Positions 1-10,656 of a stretch of DNA of 64,000 nucleotides are shown here, in pieces; position 1 is the first letter of the stretch; each line of letters starts with the position of its first letter. The notes beneath the pieces are model-generated. The model had not been told where the DNA came from. It saw nothing but the letters and a program-made list of their open reading frames with translations, and ran no database searches. A program made the translations under genes and the position numbers. Source of the stretch: Diphasiastrum complanatum (taxonomy: Eukaryota > Streptophyta > Lycopodiopsida > Lycopodiales > Lycopodiaceae); NCBI GenBank assembly GCA_029204225.1, contig CM055106.1, forward strand, positions 39,707,827-39,771,826. The letters are read 5' to 3'.

Positions 1-321
1 AATCGGTGAGGTAGACTCGGGTGGGGAATAACAAGGAGAAGCTCCCAAAGGCGAGGAAGATCGGCCTGATGAAGATCACCGCTACAAGAATTTGGTTGAT
101 GCATGCCTCAATGTGACTGAGGGTTTTCTCCATAAGCAAGTTTGACAGGCTACAAGTTTCTTAGTTTCGTAATAACAAAAAGTCCCTACTTGTTTCTCCC
201 AGAGGATTCTTATAATGTCATCCCACTCATCCGATATGACAAACACTTTTTGCTGCTTGTCTACTTTAAGTTGTAACAAATATTTATCCAGAATGTTTTT
301 TTGGATCCGGAGCGCTAAAGG

Positions 322-519
322 CTACGAAAATAGTTGCCACATCTGTTCTTCTAGTCTGCGAAGCAAATCAGAGCTTAGTCCGTGGTTGAAAATACGTATG
401 AACCCCCACTCTTGGCAGACTTTGGCCAGATCCTTGATAAGCTGTCCCAGCTCCTCATCACCTGCGTTCCGCAGCTTCTGAAGATCGATAACTGGCAGAT
501 TTGCACCAATTTTCTCCAC
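322..519 (-). CDS. 2-oxoglutarate/Fe(II)-dependent dioxygenase, N-terminal exon (partial)
   Basis: The frame begins with ATG at 519 and reads MEKIGANLPVIDLQKL, then an acidic helix, then VCQEWGFIRIFNHGL. This is the DIOX_N signature of plant 2OG-Fe(II) oxygenases (P-V-I-D-L, then C-x-E-W-G-F then N-H-G). The family's C-terminal catalytic domain, with the iron-binding HxD...H and RxS, is not in the window, so the gene would continue past position 1. The open frame closes right after a possible splice donor (minus-strand TTTC/GTAGCC near 325). A weak candidate for the next exon is the minus-strand frame around 200-255 (KVFVISDEW), similar to the QAFVVSEE stretch of the family, but I could not confirm its splice sites. 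It is either a real gene running off the left edge or a decayed copy. The subfamily and substrate cannot be told. Confidence 0.6.
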   Translation of the reverse strand: MEKIGANLPVIDLQKLRNAGDEELGQLIKDLAKVCQEWGFIRIFNHGLSSDLLRRLEEQMWQLFS

Positions 520-632
520 CTGATCATCTTCATACTAAAGCAACAGAAGGAATGAGGGGAATGAGCCAGAGATAGAGCCACAACCGATGCCACACCCGAT
601 GGAGGTGTCGAAGAGACCCGATGCACACACAT

Positions 633-635
<3 letters not shown>

Positions 636-714
<79 letters not shown>
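636..714. repeat. (GA)n microsatellite, 79 bp
   Basis: Pure alternating GA for 79 bp, about 115 bp upstream of the dioxygenase ATG. It probably lies in that gene's 5' leader or promoter, where CT/GA tracts are common in plants. Confidence 0.97.
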
Positions 715-717
<3 letters not shown>

Positions 718-937
718 GTGGCATTGAAATTTGAAATCTACACAAGCGGGCATGTGTGTGTCAAAAAAAAACATAATACGCTTGTATGTGTTGTTTTTTT
801 TAAAAACGTTTTTGTCTTTTTTCTTTTGCAAATCAGTAACTTTTTTTTGGGCACAGTGTGACATTTTTGGTGGCACAGGGTTAATTTTTTTACGGCAACC
901 CTTACATTCTATCTCTTAAATATCTTTATATATATAG

Positions 938-940
<3 letters not shown>

Positions 941-983
<43 letters not shown>
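941..983. repeat. (CA)n microsatellite
   Basis: An uninterrupted CA tract of 43 bp preceded by a short TATA-rich stretch. Confidence 0.95.
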
Positions 984-986
<3 letters not shown>

Positions 987-1020
987 CATAGTGTGCCCGT
1001 CGATGGCGGGCAGTCGATGG

Positions 1021-1660
1021 TGTGTGTATATGTGTATGTGTATGTGTATATATGTTTATGTATATATGTATGTATGTGTATATATATGTGTATGTCTATG
1101 TGTGTATATGTATGTGTATGTGTATGTAAATATGTATGTGTATGTATATGTATGTGTTTGTATATGTATATGTGTATGTGTATGTATATCTGTATGTGTA
1201 TGTGTATGCGTATGTGTATGTAATCATGTGATTGTGTATTGTATGTGTGTGCATGTGTCGTGTATGACTGTATGTGTTTGAGTGTGTATGTGTATGTATA
1301 TGTATATGTATATGTATGTGTGTATGTATGTGTATGTGTATCGTATGTGTATGTGTATGCGTATGGTATGTGTATTGTATGTGTATGTGTATGTATGTGT
1401 GTGTATATGTATATGTATGTGAGGTGTATGTCTGTGTATGTGTATGTGTACGTGTACATGTATGTGCATTTGTATGGTATGTGTATGTGTATGTCTGTGT
1501 ATATGTGAATGTATATGTATGTGCATGTGTATGTGTATGCATTTTGTATATTGGTGTATGTGTATGTATGTATGTATATATATTTATGTACATGTGGATG
1601 TATCTATATGTGTGTGTATGTATATGTGTATGTATGTGTACGTGTATGTGTATGTATATG
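1021..1660. repeat. TGTATG-type simple repeat, about 640 bp
   Basis: Purine/pyrimidine-alternating sequence built from GTATGT, GTATAT and GTGTAT units with many variants. It gives long artefactual open frames on both strands (Cys/Val/Tyr-rich one way, His/Thr/Ile-rich the other). None of these is a gene. Confidence 0.93.
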
Positions 1661-3417
1661 CTACTTTCGTTTAACTTTAAGAGCTTTGATTCTTGAAAAG
1701 CCATATTTACAATGTTCTATGGTAGTTTAGTATGCTTTTGTAAGCTTTTTTGTTAGTAATTTAACTTGCTATTTTTTTTTATTGAAGCTTTCAAGTTGAA
1801 ATTGCTTATTGCCAATGACGTTGATGAACCAATCAGGAAGACTTGCATAACAAGTTAACAATGAAACACCAATCAACTTTTATCCTCTCGGCGTTGTATC
1901 TACCATCTACTAAAAAAAATTGCAAGTAACATTATGCCTTTTCTAAATTTCTAGAAAACTCTTACTTGCAACCTTTCTTTGGCAAATTATTATCATATCA
2001 TACCTAACTAGATAATTTTCGCTTGTCCATTTCAATACTAGAAAAATCTTCTTAGGTGAAATCCTGGCTATGGATTGAAACTATAGCACACCCTAGTATG
2101 TGAAAATTGAATCAAGCTAGAATTGTTTTGCTTCATCAGACACTAATATGTGACTGCGACCTCTTTTAAAGTCAACTAACTTGCAGGCTGAATAAATTGC
2201 TATGGAGATACAATTGATTTTTCCTTTTAGTTTCTCAATTTGCAAGAAATCAATAAATTCAACACATAGGGTTCCTATAGAATTTCTTCCAAAGATTAGG
2301 GCTAATATGGGTTATCTAGGATTTTTTCCAAACCATAAAACACTTTTAGGGTTTCTAGTTAGTAACAGGTTTTTGCTCTCAATATTATTATTTTGCTCCA
2401 ACACTATCATACGTAAGGTTTTTTTTGACTACGCAACACACTTAGAGTTTCCTTTCCAAGATCTTAATTTTTAGGGTTTTGTTGACTTCGCTAGGGCTTC
2501 GTTCACACCTTGGGCTACACGAGCCATTTTCCATGGAATAGGGTCAAGCTCCTTGGGGTTTTGGGTCAACTAGCATTGAAATGCCTTCAAAATCATTCTT
2601 TTGGGTCAAAATAGAAACTGGTAGAGGCCCTCAGGATTTGAGGAATTTTCCTAGTGGACAATTTAGCTTTTAAAGCTAGCACCCTATCTCTTGAGCATAA
2701 AACCCTTGGCTTTACATTATAGGTTTAGTCACTTGTTATGTGAATTAGAAAGCGTATCCAAATAAGCCACATGGCAATGAATATTATCTAAGTTCTGTGA
2801 TTCCTCACTATGGTTTGATGGCTGACACAGAGACAGGTTGTCCTGAATTATTTTTGCTCATGTCAAGCTTTTTAATTCACTAAAAAATCAATGATGAAAA
2901 GGCATAACTACAACATGTTAAGTAGTTTGACGTCACCCAAGCTTGGGAAATACTTGTTGCATGCAATGGTGAACTACACATTTAGGTAAATGAAGTATAC
3001 GTAGGTGAAAATTTGCTTGCCCTATTGCCATACATACAATAATGTGCATATGTTTTGCCTGCATATGTAAGGTAAGTTGAAGTTTTCATTGTGAAGCTGT
3101 GCACTAATTGCACAACATCCAACAACGAGAGAAAACTAAATTGATCTATACAAAAAGTTTGTAGTTTCACCATTATATTGAAATTGTTTTGACATGAGGT
3201 GTAACTCATATTCATTTATCCACTCTAAGGACATCTCATTCATGCTAATATATACGCATTAGTTATCACATTCAATAGCCACCCGACTTATTGATAGCAG
3301 CAAATCCTTGGTATTCTTTCCATATATGGTTTTCCTCCTCTTAATAAACCATGCAATATTGTTAAACATATTGCACATCTAGAGCTTATAAGGGTCTAAT
3401 ATCGACATTTGGTAAAT
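1661..3417. other. Intergenic, no recognised feature
   Basis: AT-rich sequence with only short chance frames and no RNA gene or repeat structure that I can support. Confidence 0.6.
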
Positions 3418-4288
3418 TCATGTTTATAGGGCCTTGGCATTTTGCGAGTAAATTTTTTGCGAGTTTATTTCTTGCCATGATTCAACAAAAAGATAGCAGA
3501 TTGTGTGCTACCTTTTTTACACTACTACTTCAAAGTTTATTATTAAGAATGTGGTTTGGTACATAGTTAAAAATGTCACAAATTAAAAAAAATTAATTTT
3601 TTTTTTTGCAGCCTCCAAAGGTGGTATGCCGGCGTGCACAACAAGACTACCCAATTTTTTTTTTGGTGGTCTCGCCGTGCACGCCGGCATGCTAGGTTTG
3701 GAGGCTACAAATTTTTTTTCCTCATTTCATATAGCACGTCGGCGTGCTATCTTTAAAGGTTGCAATTTTTTTTTAATTGTTTTACTTAGCACGTCGGCTT
3801 ACTATGTTTGGAGGTTGAAAAGAATATTCTGAAATAATGTTTATACTCAAAATTTGATTCTCAAATGTGTCAAAATAGCTTTTCTATTTTATAATTTATT
3901 CGGCTAGCACACCAGCATGCTAGTCAAATCAGCTCCAAAAAGAAATTTATTTTTTCAAAAAGTTTTTCAAAAAAACTTCAATTTTTTTAAAATAAAAAAT
4001 TCGCAAGCTAGCACGCCGGCATGCTAGCTTTTACAACTTCAATAACACTTTAAAAAAAAATAAAACTAAACCTATATTTATAGAGTAACAAAGTTTTTGT
4101 GATGGACCTATTTAAAATTTGATGGATAGTCAAAGTTTTAAGTGTGCATCAAACCACTTTTCTTATTCTTCAAAAATCATGTAGTGGCATAAAAAGAGTA
4201 GCACACCATGTGCTACCATTTTGTTGGATCATGGGTAGAAGAAACTCTCAAAAAATTTACTCGTAGAATGTCAAAACTCATGTTTATA
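3418..4288. mobile_element. Non-autonomous Mutator-like (MULE) MITE with target duplication
   Basis: The element proper is about 3429-4277. It is flanked by an 11-bp direct repeat, TCATGTTTATA, at 3418-3428 and 4278-4288. The two ends are long inverted repeats: left 3429 to about 3570, right about 4277 back to 4130. They share blocks such as GAGTAAATTTTTTG, TGATTCAACAAAA/TGATCCAACAAAA and TGTGCTAC. Long TIRs plus a 9-11 bp target duplication are the Mutator superfamily hallmark. No transposase is present, so movement would need a partner element. The interior carries a series of TAGCAC...GTGCTA palindromes, listed separately. Confidence 0.82.
3490..4215. repeat. Interspersed palindromes, consensus TAGCACGCCGGCGTGCTA
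   Basis: Related near-palindromes occur at about 3491-3510, 3625-3640, 3675-3692, 3734-3750, 3788-3803, 3905-3921, 4009-4030 and 4195-4215. The outer two lie in the TIRs. Most inner copies are followed by a TTTGGAGGTT-like stretch, so they look like degenerate repeats of a unit of roughly 50-100 bp rather than chance hairpins. Confidence 0.8.
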
Positions 4289-5363
4289 ACATATGGCTCA
4301 AGTTATAGATGCATCAACACTATATGGTTTTCGACGCATTATTAGAGGAGTTACTAATGTTAAAAAGACCCTTTAAGAATTGCCACTTAGGCTGCTCAAG
4401 TTTACAACTTGGGCAGCCAAGTAAATTAAAGATAATTTTTTTTGGTTTTAAACGTAAAAAAAGGTAGAATAAAGAGTGTGAGAGGAGACATTGGAAAACT
4501 TCAAAATTATGAGACAAACTCTTTTACAATCAACATCGTAAATTGAGAAAAAAAAAATTACTATGAGAGGAGGAGACAAAAGGAGATTTGGGAGAAAAGG
4601 AGGAGTGTTGTTTATTTTATTAACTTTGTAGAAGCGGGTGGGGGGGGGGGGGGGGCAGTTGGCCCCAACAGAGCCCCGCCTCCCGAATGGGGCCAATGCC
4701 CCAAAGTGGGGCGCGCTTCCCTCCCCCTTCATTTTTTAAACTAAGATTTATTTACCTCCTCTCTGTCCCCTTTTCTTTTTCCAATGCTATTTAATTAGGT
4801 GTTTTTTTCAAATTTTTGGGGTTTTACGTAATGTAGAAGTACATATGTACTTCTATTATTGGTCTAAAAAAAGCTTTCAAGGTTGAAAAATATTAAAAAA
4901 ACATCTTTACAAAGGTCTTTTTTAAATCCAACATTCCTCTAATGAATAGTTTCTTTGCCTTAGATGTGGACAATTTTGAAAGTATGTAAAATTTTAGTTT
5001 AGACTTGCTTATTTTCATGTCACGTTGACCACGGTCATGCCTACATAGTTCTCATCTTCCAATGGATCCTAAGTGGCAAGCTTGGAAATTTTAGTATATA
5101 TCTCTTTTAGTGCATCACAAGTAGCTGGGAACATAGTTCCATCGTTGTCTATATGTGATATTGTTCTTAGTGAAGAGGCAAATATCTACGTAGTTATGAA
5201 TCTCAAATATTTTACAACCTTACTTGTTTGTTATGTTATGTCTATACGAGTTCAAGGTGCACGTACTCAACTTACCCTTGACAAATTTGTGCTATGATTT
5301 TTTTACAAGTAGCATAGAATGGTTTAACGACAAAAACCTACATCTTTTAAAAAAAACTTATAT
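4289..5363. other. Intergenic, no gene seen
   Basis: Apart from the poly-G patch there is no supported coding or RNA feature. Confidence 0.55.
4640..4655. repeat. 16-base poly-G run in a GC-rich patch
   Basis: Sixteen consecutive G in a GC-rich block (4630-4730) inside otherwise AT-rich DNA. It may fold as a G-quadruplex. The length may be unreliable because homopolymers are sequenced poorly. Confidence 0.8.
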
Positions 5364-5368
5364 AATAT

Positions 5369-5643
5369 ACTTAGAATTTGCTTTGCACAGGAACACAGAT
5401 CATGCTACACAGTAACACAGACAGAAAATCACTCTCCTCAGCAAGCTCACATAGCAACTGTATTTCTCAAAATGAAATTACACTGTACATATAGTTGTTC
5501 ACTCAGGCAACCCATGCATGACCCAGGTTGCCGTTGGCGGGACGCGTGTCCCGTCGACTTGCCTCGTGGCGAGGCCAACTGATCCTTATCCACTGATAAG
5601 ACCCACTTACAGTCACACAGTGATTCTAACTTAAATTCTAACT
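5369..5643 (-). repeat. 3' LTR of Copia element E
   Basis: 275 bp, nearly identical to 7675-7949. In element orientation it begins AGTTAGAATT and ends AATTCTAAGT. Confidence 0.94.
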
Positions 5644-7661
5644 CTCTCCTTTAAAGTAGAGTCACTTTTTATACAGTCATATACATAGCTTTAAAGTCAA
5701 CAAACTTTAAATACAGAAAGTTTTGATCTAAACTTATCAAACTTTTCTCCAGTAAGTGGCTTAGTGAAAATATCAGCTAGTTGTTCTTCTGTGCTACATT
5801 GAACAACATGAATTTTACGACTTAGCAGTCTTTCACGTATGAAGTGATATTGAATCTCAATGTGTTTAGTTCTCGCATGGAACACTGGATTCTTTGCTAG
5901 CTGAATGCCACTCTGACTGTCGCTATGTAAAGTTGTGGGATTTTTCTACAGCTTCTTGTGCAGCACTACACATTGCCTTATACTCTGCTTCTGTGGTAGA
6001 AAGAGCAATTGTACTTTGCTTCTTACTAGACCAGGAAAAGCAATTACCGCGAAACTGGAATATATATCATGTGGTGGATCTACGATCATCATAGTCACCT
6101 CCCCAGTCTGCATCCACATAGCCACACAACTCAGGTAAACCATCATGCTTCTTGTAAATCAAGCCATACTCTGATGTGCCTTTCACATAACACAAAATGC
6201 TTTTAGCTGCTTTCCAATGCGTTTCCGTAGGTGCTGCCATAAACTGACTTACAATGCCAACAACATAGCATATATCTGGTCTAGTTGTGGTAAGGTAAAT
6301 CAAGCTCCCTACTAACTGTCTATATAGCGTAGCATCAAATGACTGTGATTCATCAAGCTTAGAAAGCTTTTTACCTGGTTCAATAGGAGTGTTTACTGAT
6401 TTGCAATCCTGCAACCTAAACCTGTGTAGTGACTCTTTGACATATTTCACTTGTGTTAAACCCACTTCATGTCCTTTTTGCCACACTTCAGTAATGCATC
6501 AGGCTGAGATCCGTCATCTCAAATTGTTTCATGAGGTCTTTCTTGATTATGTCTATCATCTCTTGATTATTTCCCGTAATAATCAAGTCATCAACATAAA
6601 GAGCAATCAAAACAACCATACCATCAAAGCATAAGACATATAGATTTGGATCAGAATGTGTTCTCACCATCTCCTTTGAACGAAATCAAAACGGGCAAAG
6701 GACCCAAAAATAGGGACTTTTCTAGATTTTGAACTGTTTCTTCACTTTGAAGAAACTTCACTCTTCATTTGTGAAGGGACCCAACTCAACTTTCAGTATG
6801 AAAATTTTTAATGAAGTTGAAGGCCAGAATGCACTTCAATTCTTCAGGACCCTGTTTAAAGCATATCAAATGGCTGGACCAAATCTTGTGGTTCAAATTT
6901 CTCTCCCATCACTGATTCTGGACCGTTGATTCACCTGACACCTCATCTACAGGTTCAAAGTACGTCTGGGCATCGAACCAAACTCCTGCATACGCTAAGA
7001 ACTTCGATACACTAAGTTCTTCATCACGTTGGGCGCGCGAACTGCCCGCGACTTCCCTGCCTGCGGCCGCGCCTCCCTTCTCTCAAAAAAATCAGATCAA
7101 GTTCTCTTGTGGATCGTTTTGAGCACGATCTGAGGCCTGGAGCAGGGTCGCCTTACTGAATCTATGACTTTAGAATGTTTAGTCGGGAAATTCCGTGGAG
7201 AAACAGTGATTTTAGCTCAACTTGACAAAGTGGCTTTTTCACCTTTTTACCGCAAATTTGCTAGGTTAACTGTCTGGAGACAAATCTCTAACATAAACCT
7301 CAGAATCTCTCCATGGCTGATTGACAGTGTGATTAGCTTCCTTCCTGTCCTTACGACATCCAAAACGGTTCACAAACAGCGAAGAAATCACCAGTTATGT
7401 ATAAAAACCGTAACCCCAAGTCCGGTTTCAATTTTCAGCTGGCTTCGAAATTGTCAATTTTTCACCAAATTTTTCCCTGTCTGATGCTATGCACAGGCTA
7501 ATAATCCCTCTGCTGAGCTTAGCAAGCCTCTATAAATTAGAAACCGTGCACTAGTGCTTCTCTTTCCATCTTCAACCCGCCGTAAAACCCCGAACTCTCA
7601 GAAGACAGTTCTCCTGAAGCTCTCTTCAACGACGACACTGTACTGTGTACACTCCCTGTAC

Positions 7662-7674
7662 GGCTCTGATACCA
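7662..7674 (-). promoter_or_regulatory. Primer-binding site, tRNA-Met type, element E
   Basis: TGGTATCAGAGCC on the minus strand, with no spacer to the LTR. It matches the initiator tRNA-Met complement used by most plant copia elements. Confidence 0.9.
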
Positions 7675-7949
7675 ACTTAGAATTTGCTTTGCACAGGAAC
7701 ACAGATCATGCTACACAGTAACACAGACAGAAAATCACTCTCCTCAGCAAGCTCACATAGCAACTGTATTTCTCAAAATGAAATTACACTGTACATATAG
7801 TTGTTCACTCAGGCAACCCATGCATGACCCAGGTTGCCGTTGGCGGGACGCGTGTCCCGTCGACTTGCCTCGTGGCGAGGCCAACTGATCCTTATCCACT
7901 GATAGGACCCACTTACAGTCACACAATGATTCTAACTTTAATTCTAACT
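7675..7949 (-). repeat. 5' LTR of Copia element E
   Basis: 275 bp partner of 5369-5643, directly followed in element orientation by the primer-binding site and flanked outside by AATAT. Confidence 0.94.
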
Positions 7950-7954
7950 AATAT

Positions 7955-8639
7955 TTCATGTTAGCTAATCCATTTAGTTGAAGGCTTGCATATACTCGAG
8001 TCTCAAGGAGAGAGACTAGAAACAAGCTACAAGACTCACTTCTTTTGACAGCTCGATTACTAGCATCAATTCCACAAGTTCAAGATGTCGCTAGATATTT
8101 TCAAATTTTATATTCTTCTATAGCATATTTCAAACATAAATCTTGTTCCATGAGGGCACAACAATAAAAAAAGACTGTTGTTTCCACTTTTATAGCACTC
8201 TTAATGCATCGATGAGGTTCATGAAATGATGTAGCTTGAAAGATAAATTAAGCAATGATATTTTGTTAGACCTTGAGATTAATTACAAGTGTGATCATTA
8301 GATTTCAATCGAATTTAGTTTTTTAAAATCAATGAGCTAGTATTGTTGACATCAACTTTGGTTCAACAAAAATCTATTGAAATACTGTGAGAGCATGCTA
8401 GGCAATAGAGACACACCTGGTTTGCACATGGAAAAAGGACATCTAGGAATTCAGAGGCCCATAATTAGCATTGCCAACAATGTGGATGTAAATTGTAAAA
8501 AATTGGGGTAATGATGTTAGTGCAAAACAAATAGTGTTGTCGAAAAAGAAAAAAAAGCTAGATGCATTCATGGTTCTTGATTTGTTTTAAAGGTTCGCAC
8601 ACCATATATAATTGAGATTAAGCTTTTCAATTTAGGATT
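7955..8639. other. No recognised feature
   Basis: AT-rich. It may be decayed sequence of the Copia relic that follows, but nothing can be supported. Confidence 0.4.
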
Positions 8640-9110
8640 TTGGAGAATGCCATTGCTAAAGGTAGTGACGTTGAGAGCTTAATGAGTGTTGGTTGGAGGA
8701 GCACGGGCCCAAGTGGAGCTAGTTCACACATGACTAGCCATAAGGAATACTTTTCTTCATTAATCACTTATGATGGAGCTAAAAGTTTGATCTATACGGC
8801 CAGTGATGGTGAGTGTGTAATTGAACATCTTGGTCGTAATTATCTTACTCTCTCAAATAAGAGAAAATCAAAACTTGATACTATTTTACTCTTTATTTTA
8901 CTTTCAAATAATCTTCTTAGTGAGGAAAAAATGATTAATAATAGACATCGAGTAGAGTTTGATGGAGATGCTTGTTACATAAAGAGAGAAGATACCTTGA
9001 TTGCTAGAGGCATTAGACAATGTAGAGTTTATAAGCTTGATGGTTCTATGTTGTCTAATCAAATGGGTTTCAATGGCAAAGGAGGAGATCTCATTGATGG
9101 CATTTAATGT
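8640..9110 (+). mobile_element. Copia relic: protease / pre-integrase region
   Basis: The plus-strand frame contains GASSHMTSHKEYF, the active-site neighbourhood of copia proteases. It is followed by IRQCRVYKLDG, which resembles the GAG-pre-integrase region. No LTR can be assigned. Broken, with many breaks, and old. Confidence 0.7.
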
Positions 9111-9846
9111 AAGGTCTCTTCCTTATTCTTGTAGTGTGCACTTGGCTAGTTGTGATGCCAATAGGCTTGAAGAATGTGATTCTCGTAATGAGTCCAATAA
9201 AGTAATTTTTTTCTAGCAAGTGATGTCACATTTTCAATAAAGGAAATAGCTCAAATAATTCTATGTTGGATAGAATTGAGGGACTTGATGATGAGGGAGA
9301 GAGTCAAAATGTCCAAAAAGAGGTTTTTACTACCTTATGTGATGCAATCACTAGATGCAAGCATTAAGAGAAAGATACTTCAATTGTGTGTCTATTGAGG
9401 ATTGGTATGGAATGAAGGGGCACAAGGATCGTATTCAAAAATCATCTTCACTTCTTTTATAATATTTTTGATGGGAATTATATCATCTATCTTTTGTTGT
9501 ATGATGGTGGCATTATTTTCACTATGGCTATTGAAAGGAGATTTGATGTGATTTTGTTTGATCTCAATCGAGATTGAGAGAGAGCATTATTAGAGGTTTA
9601 GATTTATAAATATTGTTTTGAAAAAAGGTTATGATATCCTAATGGAAGACCATAAGGTTGATTATAAAGTGCTTCATCAACGCCAAGTCAAAATTGACAA
9701 TTTGGAGCAAGAATGAGGCATGAAGATTGAATCCAAAATTCAAACAAAAAATTATCTATATGTTTGATTTCACGTGTGGGGCACTGTTTTACAAATATAT
9801 TAGAGGTGGAAGCATGGAGGAACCATTCATTATGATTCTATTTCTT
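9111..9846. other. Decayed sequence, no clear feature
   Basis: Short interrupted frames only. It may belong to the preceding relic. Confidence 0.4.
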
Positions 9847-9920
9847 CTTCATGTAATATCTGTTGAATTTCACACTTGTGGAAGTGCCCAAAAGTGTGAT
9901 TTTGATCTCCTAAGATGTTG
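9847..9920. repeat. LTR-end fragment, also found at 20892
   Basis: About 70 bp starting TGTTGAATTTCACAC and including AGTGTGATTTTGATCTCC match 20892-20960 closely. Both copies begin at the same TG, as expected of an LTR terminus. Confidence 0.65.
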
Positions 9921-10017
9921 TGATTGTTGGAGTTTAATCTTACTTCTACTCATCCTAATTGCCCTCCTTCCTTCTCTCAATTTTACTCTCTCAAATGAAA
10001 CCTACACAAAATGAACT

Positions 10018-10564
10018 GTTTTTCAACAGTCTGCATATTTGAGCTGTTTGTCGCAACAGCCTGCATTTTTTCTCGCAATTTTTGACAGGCAAAAAACCTG
10101 ACACTCTCACCTTTCCACCTTCGGGTCATCCTGAGCAACTAAGTATCTTGCGACACTTGTGCTAACTTGGCTTTTTGGCCATTTCAGACACTTCCAAAAA
10201 TGTGATACTGGTTATGGAAAACGCGAAAAATGCAACACTGCATTTTTACATGCAATTTCTGACAGGGGACAATCATGAAAAATGTGATACTGCATTTTTA
10301 CATGGGATTCCACACAGACGACACTCTACAGAAATACACTGGATTCTAAGTACCGTCTGTCTACGTCTTCACACTCCAATAACAACTGTTCTAATTAGTC
10401 AGTTAATCAGCTATTAAGCGATCTTGTAAATGTAAAACTAGAATAATGCAAGATTTTCCAGTTGCTATATATGTAAATGAGTGATTGAAGGGATGAGAAG
10501 AATAGAGAGATAGATCTACGACCAAAAATGGTCTTTCAATAGCTGACTCCTCAGAGTTAGTGAT

Positions 10565-10656
<92 letters not shown>

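Larger units (their letters stand above)
5364..7954 (-). mobile_element. Ty1/copia LTR retrotransposon E, short, minus strand
   Basis: LTRs of 275 bp lie at 5369-5643 (3') and 7675-7949 (5') and differ at about three positions, so the insertion is fairly young. The target duplication AATAT is at 5364-5368 and 7950-7954. The primer site TGGTATCAGAGCC (tRNA-Met type) sits directly inside the 5' LTR, and a purine tract directly inside the 3' LTR. The interior holds a non-coding leader (about 6680-7661) and the end of reverse transcriptase plus RNase H (about 5697-6670; copia landmarks include LYRQLVGSLIYLTTTRPDI and the RNase H tail). At about 2.6 kb it is about half the length of a full element and is broken. 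The LTR ends read AG...CT instead of TG...CA. Confidence 0.93.

Noticed and set aside
530-876. Open frames rich in Ser-Leu or Arg-Glu
   Set aside because: Artefacts of the (GA)n tract.
983-1704. Several open frames of 70-200 codons on both strands
   Set aside because: They are translations of the TGTATG repeat. Composition is two or three residue types only, and frames are open on both strands at once.
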